64,000 nt of DNA from Prevotella sp. (GTDB lineage Bacteria > Bacteroidota > Bacteroidia > Bacteroidales > Bacteroidaceae): NCBI GenBank assembly GCA_016281815.1, contig JAEEJK010000046.1, forward strand, positions 83,488 to 147,487. The letters are read 5' to 3'. This document shows, in pieces, positions 1-8,109 of this stretch. The position numbers and the translations under genes are program-made. Each line of letters begins with the position of its first letter. Positions within the stretch are counted from its first letter, which is position 1. Under the pieces are notes generated by a model. It worked only from the letters and a program-made list of their open reading frames with translations. It did not search any database and was not told the origin of the DNA.

Positions 1-2
1 TG

Positions 3-380
3 GCATTGCCGTTTATTCCCACCGGTGAGGGCACCTTGAAATACCGGCTGATATTCAGCGGCATCTTCCTCGTCCTGGCTCTGCTTTGGTATATCGTCAT
101 CAACAACGGGAAGAAATTCGTGCTCACCAACAAGCGAATCATTCTCAAGACGGGCATCATCATGCGCAATTCCAAAGAACTCATGCTGCGCAAGTGTGAG
201 AGCATCAACGTGAAGCAGTCCATACTCGGCCGAATCTTCAACTATGGCGATGTCATCGTCTCAACAGGAGAGGAAAAGGATGTCTTCCAATACATCTGGA
301 GTCCGATGGCCTTCAGTACCAAGATCAATGAGCAGATTGACAAAATCAGTACGTCAACCAAACTTGAGGTTAACAACTAA
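3..380 (+). CDS. PH-domain membrane protein (bPH2 type), 5' partial
   Basis: The reading frame is open to the left window edge, and its first possible start is only a TTG at base 6, so the true start probably lies upstream. The visible 124 residues have one transmembrane helix near residues 14-32 (FSGIFLVLALLWYIV). A bacterial Pleckstrin-homology-like region follows, with the family pattern of a strand ending in VLTNKRIILKTGI and a later SINVKQSILGRIFNYGDVIV segment. Such proteins (YdbS/YdbT type) are membrane-anchored and of unknown biochemical role. A seven-base gap separates it from the M48 lipoprotein gene, so co-transcription is likely. The family call is firm; the function is unknown. 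Confidence 0.75.
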   Translation, partial: ALPFIPTGEGTLKYRLIFSGIFLVLALLWYIVINNGKKFVLTNKRIILKTGIIMRNSKELMLRKCESINVKQSILGRIFNYGDVIVSTGEEKDVFQYIWSPMAFSTKINEQIDKISTSTKLEVNN

Positions 381-387
381 AAACAAT

Positions 388-1293
388 ATGATTATGAAAA
401 AGACAAATTGGATACTGCTTATCGTAGCAGTGCTGATGGTGGCTTGCGGCACCTCCCGCGTGGTTCCCGTCACAGGACGCAAACAAAGTGTGGTGACCGA
501 CAATGCCGGTTTGCTCACCGAAAGTTTCACGGCTTATAAGACCTTTGTGAGTCAGGCAAAACTGTCTACTGACGCGACGAAGACAGCCTTGGTGAAAAAG
601 GTTGGTCAGCGCCTGGCTACTGCCGTGGAAACCTATCTTAAGAACAATGGCTATCAGGATGAGGTGCAGAATTACAACTGGGAGTTCAACCTCGTGGCTG
701 ATAAGCAGGTGAACGCATTCTGTATGCCCGGTGGAAAAATTGTGGTGTATGAGGGCCTGCTCCCCGTCACCCAGGACGAGGCTTCCCTGGCCATCGTTCT
801 CGGCCATGAGATAGCACATGCCGTGGCCTATCACTCGGCTGAACAGCAGCAGACGGAGAACAAGCGTCAGATCATCGGACAGGTGGCTGGTAGCGTGCTT
901 TCCGCTGCCGGAATGGGTACCAACACCGCCAGTACGCTGTCCTCGCTCTATGGACTGGGCTCTCAGATGGCCACGCTTAAGTACTCCCGCAACCATGAGA
1001 CAGAGGCCGACCGTATCGGACTGGTCTTTGCTGCCATGGCAGGTTATGACCCCAATGTGGCCCTCACTTTCTGGCAGAGAATGGCAGCCAACAGTTCGGG
1101 TGGATCCACTCCTACCTGGATGAGCACGCACCCCTCTGATGCCCAGCGCATCGCCGACATCCAGAGGTTCCTCCCCGAGGCATTGCGCTACTATAATCCC
1201 AGTGGAGCGGCTGCTGCCACCACTACGACCAAAAAGGGTGCCGCCAAGAAGACCACCACACCAAAGACGACAAAAACCATCCGAATCAAGTAA
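388..1293 (+). CDS. M48 family zinc metallopeptidase, lipoprotein
   Basis: This is a 301-residue protein counted from ATG 388; a second ATG at 394 is equally usable. The N-terminus is a lipoprotein signal with lipobox LMVAC, so Cys20 would be lipidated and the enzyme membrane-anchored on the periplasmic side. The zinc site is visible as HEIAH at residues 140-144, with a third-ligand motif ETEAD at 204-208 typical of M48 (BepA/LoiP/Oma1-like) peptidases. A conserved STHPSDAQRI segment follows. The C-terminus is a Thr/Lys/Ala-rich tail of about 30 residues. Homologues take part in envelope protein quality control. The adjacent NfeD and SPFH genes fit a membrane quality-control group, which is inference from context. 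Confidence 0.92.
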   Translation: MIMKKTNWILLIVAVLMVACGTSRVVPVTGRKQSVVTDNAGLLTESFTAYKTFVSQAKLSTDATKTALVKKVGQRLATAVETYLKNNGYQDEVQNYNWEFNLVADKQVNAFCMPGGKIVVYEGLLPVTQDEASLAIVLGHEIAHAVAYHSAEQQQTENKRQIIGQVAGSVLSAAGMGTNTASTLSSLYGLGSQMATLKYSRNHETEADRIGLVFAAMAGYDPNVALTFWQRMAANSSGGSTPTWMSTHPSDAQRIADIQRFLPEALRYYNPSGAAAATTTTKKGAAKKTTTPKTTKTIRIK

Positions 1294-1310
1294 CCATCAT
1301 TTCCTGAGAC

Positions 1311-1763
1311 ATGATAGAGTTTTTCACCCAACATGTATGGCTGATATGGATCTTGATATCCGTATTGGGACTGATTATAGAACTGGGTTCCGGCGACCTC
1401 TTCATCCTGTGCTTCTCCATAGGAGCACTGGCTGCCTCGCTGACGGCCGCTCTCGGTCTCGGTATCATACCTCAACTCATCGCGATGGCACTGTGCGCGC
1501 TGTTGAGCATCTACTTTATCAGACCGATGGCGCTGAGATACCTACATCGGAATGACCCAGACCGAGTCAGCAACGCCGATGCCCTCATCGGTCGTGAGGG
1601 ACGGGTGTCGGAGGCCATCGCTGAGGGCGGCACAGGACGTGTTGCCATCGATGGCGATGACTGGAAAGCAGTGTCTGCCGACGGCATGGCCATCAAGAAA
1701 GGAGATAAAGTCAAGGTCGTAGGCAGAGAGAGCATTATCATCACCGTGGAGCGGGTGGAATAG
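1311..1763 (+). CDS. NfeD-family membrane protein
   Basis: A 150-residue protein. The first 75 residues are strongly hydrophobic and would form two to four membrane helices. Residues 85-150 form the soluble OB-fold-like domain of the NfeD family, with the pattern ALIGREGRVSEAI, GTGRVAIDGDDWKA and KKGDKVKVVG. NfeD proteins are encoded next to SPFH/stomatin proteins in many bacteria and are thought to act with them in membrane microdomains. That is exactly the arrangement here: the SPFH gene starts 43 bases downstream. This is the short form without the N-terminal serine-protease domain found in long NfeD proteins. Confidence 0.88.
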   Translation: MIEFFTQHVWLIWILISVLGLIIELGSGDLFILCFSIGALAASLTAALGLGIIPQLIAMALCALLSIYFIRPMALRYLHRNDPDRVSNADALIGREGRVSEAIAEGGTGRVAIDGDDWKAVSADGMAIKKGDKVKVVGRESIIITVERVE

Positions 1764-1806
1764 CCTGTTCTCATCTTTATTCTTCAATTTTTAATTTTTT
1801 TATATC

Positions 1807-2763
1807 GTGAGCACATCGATTATCGTATTGATCGCCATCATCATATTGGTGATCTATTTGGCCAAGAAGACTTTGGTCATCATTCCTCAGTCGGAAACGA
1901 AAATCATCGAACGACTGGGTAAGTATCATGCCACGCTGCAGCCTGGCATCAATGTCATCATCCCGTTCATCGACGCTGCCAAGAGCATCGTCACCCTGAG
2001 CCGGGGAAGATATGTCTATTCCAACGACATCGATCTGCGTGAGCAGGTGTATGACTTCGACAAGCAGAACGTCATCACCAAGGATAATATCCAAATGCAG
2101 ATCAATGCGCTGCTGTATTTCCAGATTGTTGATCCCTTCAAGGCAGTGTATGAGATCAGCAACCTGCCCAACGCCATTGAGAAACTGACACAGACCACCT
2201 TGCGTAACATCATCGGTGAGATGGAACTTGACCAGACACTCACCTCACGCGACACGGTGAACACCAAACTGAGGGCTGTCCTCGATGATGCCACCAACAA
2301 ATGGGGCATCAAGGTCAACCGCGTGGAACTTCAGGACATCACACCGCCGCAGAGCGTGCTGCAGGCCATGGAGAAGCAGATGCAGGCAGAGCGTAACAAG
2401 CGTGCCGTCATCCTCACCAGCGAGGGCGAGAAACAATCGCAGATTCTCCAGTCAGAGGGTGACAAGGCTGCCACCATCAACAGGGCTGAGGCACTCAAGC
2501 AGCAGGCCATCCTTGAGGCTGAGGGTGTGGCACAGGCACGCATCCGCAAGGCTGAGGCTGAGGCCATCGCCATCCAGAAAATCACAGAAGCCGTGGGCAA
2601 CTCCACCAATCCCGCCAACTACCTGCTGGCTCAGAAGTATATCCAGATGATGGAGGAACTGGCTTCAGGACAGCAGGCAAAGACTGTCTACCTGCCTTAT
2701 GAGGCCACCAATCTCTTGGGAAGTCTCGGTGGCATCAAGGACTTGTTCAACGCACAAAACTGA
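1807..2763 (+). CDS. SPFH/Band 7 (stomatin-like, QmcA-type) protein
   Basis: A 318-residue protein starting at GTG 1807; no in-frame ATG fits the N-terminus, which begins directly with the membrane anchor STSIIVLIAIIILVIYLA. The Band 7 domain spans about residues 22-200 (VVPQ-like IIPQSETKIIERLGKY, later FDKQNVITKDNIQMQINALLYFQI). A long helical region rich in Glu, Ala, Lys and Gln (about 200-265) follows, as in stomatins and QmcA. Family members form membrane-associated oligomers and modulate membrane proteases. Its NfeD partner lies immediately upstream. The gap to the next gene is eight bases, so the transcript probably continues. Confidence 0.93.
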   Translation: MSTSIIVLIAIIILVIYLAKKTLVIIPQSETKIIERLGKYHATLQPGINVIIPFIDAAKSIVTLSRGRYVYSNDIDLREQVYDFDKQNVITKDNIQMQINALLYFQIVDPFKAVYEISNLPNAIEKLTQTTLRNIIGEMELDQTLTSRDTVNTKLRAVLDDATNKWGIKVNRVELQDITPPQSVLQAMEKQMQAERNKRAVILTSEGEKQSQILQSEGDKAATINRAEALKQQAILEAEGVAQARIRKAEAEAIAIQKITEAVGNSTNPANYLLAQKYIQMMEELASGQQAKTVYLPYEATNLLGSLGGIKDLFNAQN

Positions 2764-2771
2764 CCTGGCAC

Positions 2772-3866
2772 ATGAATATCTGCATCGTGGCTGGCGCAAG
2801 GCCCAATTTTATCAAAGTGGCTCCCATCATGAGGGCTATTGACAGGGCGAGGGACCAGGGTAGGGAAGTAAACTGCCAATTGGTCTATGCCGGCGCTGAC
2901 ACGGACGGGACGTTGGAGCAGTCGCTCTTTGATGACTTGCAGATGCGCCGCCCGGATGTGTATCTGGGGGTGGACTGTGTGAGTCTGAATGAACTGACCG
3001 GTCGGGTGATGGGAGAGTTTGAAAGGTACTTGGAAAGCCATCCCACCGACGTGGTGATTGTCGTTGATGACTTGGCTTCCACCATGGCGGCGGCTATCGT
3101 CACCAAGAAACAGGGCATCCGACTGGCACATCTCGTAGCGGGCACGCGCTCCTTCGATATCCGTATGCCGAAGGAGATCAATCGGTTGGTTATCGACGGA
3201 TTGTCCGACCTGCTCTTCACCGCCGGTGAGGGTGCCAGTCAGATTGTGTCTCGTGAGGGAGCCCAACTCTCCCAGGTCTACATGGTGGGCAATATCCTCA
3301 TGGATACGCTGAGGGCCAATTACATGCGGTTCCGCCGACCAAAGGTGTTGGACGAACTTGGACTGGAAGATCAGTCTTATCTGGTGTTCACGCTCAACAG
3401 GAAAGTGCTGATTGCCGACCGTGACAATCTGAGAAAGATGCTCAAGGCCATGATGGAGGCTGCCGGTGAAACGCATATCGTGGCTCCGCTGCGCGGAGAG
3501 GCAAGAAAAGTGGTGGCCTCACTGCTCGCCACCATCAACAGGCCGCTTGATACCTTCCATCTCACCGATCCGATGGGGTACCTGGAGTTCGGCTACCTCA
3601 CCGCCCACGCCAAGGGCATCATCACCGATTCGGGAAATGTGGCAGAGGAGGCTACTTTCAATGGTGTTCCCTGTGCCACGCTCAACAGTTACACAGAGCA
3701 TATCGAGACGGTGCGTACGGGGTCGAACGTACTGGTGGGTGAGGATGCGCAGTGCCTGCGTGAGACCGTGGCCGACATGGTGGCGGGACGCTGGAAGAAA
3801 AGCAATATCCCTGACCGCTGGGACGGACGCTCAGCAGAGCGCATCGTGCAGATCCTGCTCTCCTGA
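2772..3866 (+). CDS. UDP-GlcNAc 2-epimerase-like protein with altered active site
   Basis: A 364-residue protein with the two-Rossmann-domain layout of non-hydrolysing UDP-N-acetylglucosamine 2-epimerases (WecB/MnaA). It opens with ICIVAGARPNFIKVAPIM in place of the usual TVFGTRPEAIKMAPL and keeps a late ITDSGNVAEEA motif matching the family's TDSGGIQEEA. By eye alignment to E. coli WecB, the catalytic Asp of GDTTTT is kept (D100). The Glu of HVEAG is Val122, the Glu of PEEANR is kept (E135), and the catalytic His of GHRRES is Asn209. The fold is therefore clear, but ordinary epimerase activity is doubtful. It is the last gene of the plus-strand run and converges on cobC. Confidence 0.8.
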   Translation: MNICIVAGARPNFIKVAPIMRAIDRARDQGREVNCQLVYAGADTDGTLEQSLFDDLQMRRPDVYLGVDCVSLNELTGRVMGEFERYLESHPTDVVIVVDDLASTMAAAIVTKKQGIRLAHLVAGTRSFDIRMPKEINRLVIDGLSDLLFTAGEGASQIVSREGAQLSQVYMVGNILMDTLRANYMRFRRPKVLDELGLEDQSYLVFTLNRKVLIADRDNLRKMLKAMMEAAGETHIVAPLRGEARKVVASLLATINRPLDTFHLTDPMGYLEFGYLTAHAKGIITDSGNVAEEATFNGVPCATLNSYTEHIETVRTGSNVLVGEDAQCLRETVADMVAGRWKKSNIPDRWDGRSAERIVQILLS

Positions 3867-3889
3867 GACCGCGATGGGCAGAAGGCCTG

Positions 3890-4417
3890 TTATATCTCGA
3901 TATCCACGGATTCTCCGTATCCGGGTTGGTGGCTGAAAGCCTCCTCCTCGGGGAAAAGTCCCACATGCAGACAGGCTGCTACAATCACACCGCCATGGGC
4001 GAAAACCGCCACATGGCGGTAGTTTTTTTGACTTAGTTCATCGAGAAAACTGTCCACCCGTTGCCGGAGCATCGGAAAACTCTCTCCGCCGGTGGCGGGC
4101 AGGTGCAGGTAATCGTCATACCATCGTTGCAGCGCCTCGTCCTGAATGTCATCATAGCGCTGCATCTCCCATTCTCCCATGTTCATCTCCTTGAGGCGGT
4201 CATCGACGGTCGCATCGAGGTATCCGCACCATTCGGCCAACTTCCTCGCACGGGTCAGTGGTGAGGTAAATACATGGTCGAATGTCATGCCCTCCAACCG
4301 GCTCTTCGTGATGGCGGCTTCCGCCTCAAACGTGTCGGCCACGGGCACGTCGCTCCATCCGTAGCAGGTGCCGCGGGGCACTGCCACACTGGTATGGCGT
4401 ATCAGGGTGACTCTCAT
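3890..4417 (-). CDS. cobC: Histidine phosphatase, probable alpha-ribazole phosphatase CobC
   Basis: A 175-residue protein of the histidine phosphatase superfamily. The start chosen is ATG at 4417, whose ATGA overlaps the cobS stop codon; an upstream TTG at 4423 is less likely. The catalytic motif LIRHTS is at the N-terminus (RHT in place of RHG), with a second motif TSPLTRARKLAEW and a late FAHGGVIVA supplying the second catalytic His. CobC removes the 5' phosphate from alpha-ribazole phosphate or from adenosylcobalamin 5'-phosphate. Sequence alone cannot separate it from other small phosphatases, but its place as last gene after cobU, cobT and cobS makes the assignment strong. Confidence 0.88.
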   Translation of the reverse strand: MRVTLIRHTSVAVPRGTCYGWSDVPVADTFEAEAAITKSRLEGMTFDHVFTSPLTRARKLAEWCGYLDATVDDRLKEMNMGEWEMQRYDDIQDEALQRWYDDYLHLPATGGESFPMLRQRVDSFLDELSQKNYRHVAVFAHGGVIVAACLHVGLFPEEEAFSHQPGYGESVDIEI

Positions 4418-5208
4418 CGGCAAAGGGTGATGGCAGCGGTGAGATATACTGTCAGTTCGACCAGCAGGAACATGGCTCCGCAGCAGTCACCGGTATATCC
4501 TCTCAGGGTATGCCAGATCTTGAGGTAGAGGAAATACATCACCAGGCAGGGAGCGAACACGAGCCATTCCAGATGCCCTGTCAGTCCTCCCCACAATAGG
4601 AGGGGAATGGCGGGCAGCAGACCTTGGAATGCGAGGGATATGCCGCCAGCGATGCTCACCTTGCGGTACACCACCTTGGCTTTGGCCTCGTTCTCATCGC
4701 GGGCATAGGGCATCATCTGCACGATCTGTCCGGCCAGCATCTTGGCAAAGGGGTCGGCGGCTACGACGAGGAAGGCCGCAGTGCGGGTGGGCAGACTGTA
4801 TAGGCAGATATAGAGAAGGCCGAAATAGGCGATGAGACTGAGCACGCCGTAGGTGCCGATGCGTGAGTCTTTCATGATGCTCAGGATGCGGTCGCTGTCG
4901 TTGCCGCCGCCTCCGAAACCGTCGAAGAAGTCGGCCAGTCCGTCCTCGTGGAGGGCTCCGGTGAGCAGCAGCCTTGCCACGATGGCGATGGCGACGGCAA
5001 GGGCATGGGGCATCACCATCGGACCGAACAGCAGGATGGCTCCCATGGTCAGTCCGGTCAGCCAGCCTGCCAACGGCCAGAACTCCACCACAGCGCGGTA
5101 ACTGTCACGCGGAGGCTCGTAGATGCGCCACAATGGCAGGCGGGTGAAGAAAATCAGGGCGGCCCAGGCATTCTGCCACCACTTAGAAGTATTTAGTGAT
5201 ATTTGCAT
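4414..5208 (-). CDS. cobS: Adenosylcobinamide-GDP ribazoletransferase (cobalamin synthase) CobS
   Basis: A 264-residue integral membrane enzyme that joins adenosylcobinamide-GDP to alpha-ribazole (phosphate) to make adenosylcobalamin (phosphate). The sequence has the family signature EDGLADFFDGFGGG (about residues 93-106), DSRIGTYG shortly after, and five to seven hydrophobic segments. Length is normal for the family. Its start (ATG 5208) lies inside the 3' end of cobT with a 26-base overlap, and its stop overlaps the cobC start by four bases, so translation of the three genes is probably coupled. Confidence 0.96.
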   Translation of the reverse strand: MQISLNTSKWWQNAWAALIFFTRLPLWRIYEPPRDSYRAVVEFWPLAGWLTGLTMGAILLFGPMVMPHALAVAIAIVARLLLTGALHEDGLADFFDGFGGGGNDSDRILSIMKDSRIGTYGVLSLIAYFGLLYICLYSLPTRTAAFLVVAADPFAKMLAGQIVQMMPYARDENEAKAKVVYRKVSIAGGISLAFQGLLPAIPLLLWGGLTGHLEWLVFAPCLVMYFLYLKIWHTLRGYTGDCCGAMFLLVELTVYLTAAITLCR

Positions 5209-6229
5209 GGTCGAAGTTGTTCATTTCGTTGATCATTCTCACGGAGGTCTCGATAATGGGATAGGCACAGAGTGCACCGGTGCCCTCGCCGAGGCGAAGG
5301 CCAAGGTTGAGCAGTGGGTGGGCATCCATCAGGTCCAACATTTTGCGGTGCCCTGACTCATCCCCGCAGTGGCCGAAAATGGCGTAGTCGAGGACAGCCG
5401 GACAGATATGGGAGGCGGCGAGCATGCATGCGGTCATGATGAATCCGTCGACCATCACTGCCATGTGGAGTTCGGCGGCACGGAGCATGGCTCCTATGGC
5501 AGCCACCATCTCAAACCCGCCGAAATAGCGGATGAGGGCCTCGGTATCTTCGGTGTCAAAGTTCGATTTGTAGCGGTTGACGGCGGCATGGAGTACTTCG
5601 CGTTTGTGGTCGATGCCTTTGTTGTTGAGTCCGGAACCGGCGCCGATGCATTCGTCCAATGGCAAATGGCCCAGTTCGCTCATCCAGATGCTCGATGGCG
5701 AGGTGTTGCCGATGCCCATCTCACCGAGGCAGAGGATGTTGCAGCCAGCCTGATGGCAATCATCTGCCAGTGAGGCTCCCGTGTCGATGGCCTGTGCCAT
5801 CTGCTCTTCTGTCATAGCAGGCTCATAGAGGAAATCGGCGGTGCCGTAGGCTATTTTGCAGTCGAGGATGCCGTCGATGCCGGTGAAGTCATGGTCGACA
5901 CCCATATCGACTATATGAAGGTCGAAATGATGCTGGCGGCACAGCATGTTGACACCGCCTCCGCCACGTGTGAAGTTGACCATCTGCTGCCAGGTGACTT
6001 CGCGCGGTGACACGCTCACGCCCTCGCGCTCGATGCCGTGGTCGCCTCCGAGCAGAATGTGGGAGGGATGGGAGAGGGTTGGGGAGAGGGTCTGTTGGAT
6101 GAGGCACAACTGCTCGGCTGTCTCCTCCAGTTGACCGAGGGAATGGAGAGGCTTGTTCAGATTGTCGATCTTGTCGCGGATGGCGGCAAGCATAGAGGTG
6201 TCGGTGTGTAAAATGTCAAATTTTCTCAT
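5183..6229 (-). CDS. cobT: Nicotinate-nucleotide-dimethylbenzimidazole phosphoribosyltransferase CobT
   Basis: A 348-residue cytosolic enzyme that transfers the phosphoribosyl group of nicotinate mononucleotide to a lower-ligand base, giving alpha-ribazole 5'-phosphate. Visible family motifs are LLGGDHGIEREGVS near residue 60, FTRGGGGVNMLCR, CLGEMGIGNTSPSS in the middle, and FGGFEMVAAIGAMLRAA. A Glu near the C-terminus (RLGEGTGA) is the expected catalytic base. The gene overlaps cobU upstream by 14 bases and cobS downstream by 26. Which lower base is used (dimethylbenzimidazole or an adenine-type base, common in gut anaerobes) cannot be read from the sequence. Confidence 0.96.
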   Translation of the reverse strand: MRKFDILHTDTSMLAAIRDKIDNLNKPLHSLGQLEETAEQLCLIQQTLSPTLSHPSHILLGGDHGIEREGVSVSPREVTWQQMVNFTRGGGGVNMLCRQHHFDLHIVDMGVDHDFTGIDGILDCKIAYGTADFLYEPAMTEEQMAQAIDTGASLADDCHQAGCNILCLGEMGIGNTSPSSIWMSELGHLPLDECIGAGSGLNNKGIDHKREVLHAAVNRYKSNFDTEDTEALIRYFGGFEMVAAIGAMLRAAELHMAVMVDGFIMTACMLAASHICPAVLDYAIFGHCGDESGHRKMLDLMDAHPLLNLGLRLGEGTGALCAYPIIETSVRMINEMNNFDHANITKYF

Positions 6230-6758
6230 GGTCTTCTTTGATGGTGACAGGGATGCCGCTCACCATAAGCACCACGGTGTCGGCGCGGGCAGCCACATAT
6301 TGGTTCATCCATCCTTGGAGGTCGGTGAACCTCCGCTGGAGGGCGTTGGTACTCACCCCGCCGCTGCCAATCTCGTTGGTGACGAAAATGAAGGTAGCGT
6401 CCTGGGCGACGAGCCGGTCAAACTCCGCCTTCACCTCAGAGAGCACCTGACTGACATCGGGCAATTCGTCTTCCTTGATAGTGCCGAACATGAAGTTGGT
6501 GCACCACAAGGTGACACAGTCCACCAATACCACACGCCCGGTCAGGTCGTGCTGGCTGAGATATTTTTCCTCCTCGATATTGGTCCACTGTGGTCCGCGC
6601 CGTGCCTGGTGGCGGGCCACACGGTCGGCGAACTCCTCATCACACACCCGGGCGGTGGCGATGTAGACGGGACGGTCGCTCATCCTCAACGCCAATTCTT
6701 CGGCATAGGTGCTCTTGCCCGAGCGCTGCCCGCCTGTGATCATGAATAATTTGCTCAT
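6216..6758 (-). CDS. cobU: Bifunctional adenosylcobinamide kinase/guanylyltransferase CobU
   Basis: A 180-residue enzyme that phosphorylates adenosylcobinamide and then attaches GMP from GTP. It shows the P-loop GGQRSGKS at residues 9-16, a DCVTLWCTN segment near residue 79, and the VTNEIGSGGVSTN motif near residue 125. Length matches the family (about 180). It is the first gene of the minus-strand cobUTSC operon. Its ATG shares the base A with the TGA stop of a truncated upstream frame (TGATG), which suggests it was once translationally coupled to an M16 peptidase gene that has since been lost except for its 3' end. Confidence 0.96.
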   Translation of the reverse strand: MSKLFMITGGQRSGKSTYAEELALRMSDRPVYIATARVCDEEFADRVARHQARRGPQWTNIEEEKYLSQHDLTGRVVLVDCVTLWCTNFMFGTIKEDELPDVSQVLSEVKAEFDRLVAQDATFIFVTNEIGSGGVSTNALQRRFTDLQGWMNQYVAARADTVVLMVSGIPVTIKEDHEKI

Positions 6759-6880
6759 CAGTCTATTTCCCTAAACAGGTCTTGCTCTTTCAGAATGACC
6801 ACACGGCCATATTTCTCCAGGGCCTTGAGGTCGAGTTTCTTTTTGTTGCCCACGATACCGAATACACGGTGGCTGGATAG
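6758..6880 (-). pseudogene. 3' remnant of an M16 (insulinase-like) peptidase gene
   Basis: Read on the minus strand, this stretch codes for about 40 residues ending in a TGA that overlaps the cobU start. The text contains HRVFGIVGNKKKLDLKALE and ends in KEQDLFREID. This strongly resembles the extreme C-terminus of Bacteroidota M16 zinc peptidases (pattern VIVGNKKKxDMKALEKxG). An in-frame TAA at 6881-6883 and AT-rich non-coding sequence lie directly upstream, so the other roughly 900 codons are gone. It is too short to function. The family match is by memory of the motif and should be tested by a translated search. Confidence 0.6.
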
Positions 6881-6911
6881 TTATTGTTTGTCCGATATAA
6901 TCATAATCACG

Positions 6912-6919
6912 CAAAAGTA
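6912..6919 (-). promoter_or_regulatory. Probable -7 box of the cobUTSC operon
   Basis: The minus strand reads TACTTTTG, a match to the Bacteroidota -7 consensus TAnnTTTG. A TTTG lies 17 bases upstream, slightly closer than usual. Transcription from here would carry a leader of about 145 bases over the M16 remnant before cobU. I see no cobalamin riboswitch in that leader. Confidence 0.45.
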
Positions 6920-6944
6920 CACCTTTTTTTGCAATTCAAAAAGA

Positions 6945-6952
6945 TATTTTTG
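6945..6952 (+). promoter_or_regulatory. Candidate -7 box for the OmpA-like gene and lptB
   Basis: TATTTTTG fits TAnnTTTG and is nested in the imperfect palindrome GATATTTTTGCAAATATC (6943-6960). No well-spaced -33 TTTG is present, so the call is tentative. It is about 65 bases upstream of ATG 7021 and divergent from the cob promoter. Confidence 0.35.
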
Positions 6953-7020
6953 CAAATATCATATTTTTTTCATTATTTTGCAGTCGTAATCAATCAAGGC
7001 ACTTGTAACTATTAAACAAA

Positions 7021-8109
7021 ATGATGATAAGTATGAAAAGAATAGCGATATGGCTGACTGCTGCGATGCTCGCATCATCGGCTGTAGCCCAGACAGTTCA
7101 GGAGAGCAAGCCTTCCGACAATATCTATTTGGGTATCAATGGAGGCATGGCTGTCAAGACCACTGGCGTCCGCTGGATGCATAATCTCAATCCCAATATT
7201 GGGGTGAGGATAGGACGATGGTTCACACCGGTTTTCGGACTGGCTGTTGACGGATCGGCCTATTTCTCCAACAAACCTTTTGTGTCGACGGGGACATTGG
7301 TCAGGGCCACCAATGTGTCACTGCTGGGAACGGTCAATTTCACCAATCTCTTTGGCGGCTATCCCGGTGAGCCTCGCTTCTTCGAGGTGGCCGGATTCTA
7401 TGGCGTGGGCTGGGGACACCTCTTCAGGGCAGACCATCAGATGTATGAGCCTACCAACAAGATGACCTCCAAGGCTGGAATTGACTTTAACTTCAATTTC
7501 GGCAGCGACTTGGAGTGGCAGTTCTTTATCGAACCGTCGTTCACGTGGGCTTTGCTTGGCAGCAACACCCAACCCGCCCTGCAACCGGCGCATAAACTGT
7601 CTTTCAGCGACCAGGGACCGCGCTACAATGTCAACAACTCCGCATTCCAGATCATTGTCGGTCTTGCCTATAAGTTCGCCAACAGCAACGGTTCTCACAA
7701 CTTCCGCCTCGCAGGGGCATCCGACGACAGGGAACTGAAACGCCTCAACGGCATCATCAATGACCTGAGGGCACAACTTGCCCAGCAGCCGAGGGAAGTG
7801 GTGAGAGAGGTGCCCGGACAGGTGGTGCGTGCCGAGAACCTCGTGCTCGTCACCTTCGCCCAGGGCAAGTCACTGCTCACCCAGGATGCCATGGACGCAC
7901 TCAATGTGGTGAGACCAGGGGCGCATGTGCAGATCATCGGAACGGCTTCGCCGGAGGGAGGCGCCGACCTCAATCTGCGGCTGTCGCAGGCACGTGCTGA
8001 TGCAGTGGCCGCCTATCTCCGCGACCGTGGTGTGATTGTTGATGAAGCCATCGGTCATGGCGTGCAAGGGAATACTTCCAACCGTCTGGCCATCGTTTAC
8101 GTGAAATGA
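7021..8109 (+). CDS. OmpA-family outer membrane protein
   Basis: A 362-residue exported protein. The signal peptide ends near SAVAQ (cleavage around residue 24). Residues 30-225 alternate as in an eight-stranded beta-barrel (for example [18 protein letters not shown] and later [11 protein letters not shown]). A short coiled linker with [15 protein letters not shown] follows. The C-terminal 95 residues form an OmpA/MotB-like domain ([37 protein letters not shown]), which in this family binds peptidoglycan. An alternative start is ATG 7033. The stop overlaps lptB by four bases (ATGA), so the two are co-translated. It shares its layout with the gene at 35416-36564. Confidence 0.88.
   Translation: MMISMKRIAIWLTAAMLASSAVAQTVQESKPSDNIYLGINGGMAVKTTGVRWMHNLNPNIGVRIGRWFTPVFGLAVDGSAYFSNKPFVSTGTLVRATNVSLLGTVNFTNLFGGYPGEPRFFEVAGFYGVGWGHLFRADHQMYEPTNKMTSKAGIDFNFNFGSDLEWQFFIEPSFTWALLGSNTQPALQPAHKLSFSDQGPRYNVNNSAFQIIVGLAYKFANSNGSHNFRLAGASDDRELKRLNGIINDLRAQLAQQPREVVREVPGQVVRAENLVLVTFAQGKSLLTQDAMDALNVVRPGAHVQIIGTASPEGGADLNLRLSQARADAVAAYLRDRGVIVDEAIGHGVQGNTSNRLAIVYVK

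Noticed and set aside
6881..7020. Possible cobalamin riboswitch upstream of cobU
   Set aside because: The leader of about 145 bases contains AGCCACCGTG, which faintly recalls a B12 box, but there is no surrounding helix set and the sequence is better read as the M16 coding remnant.
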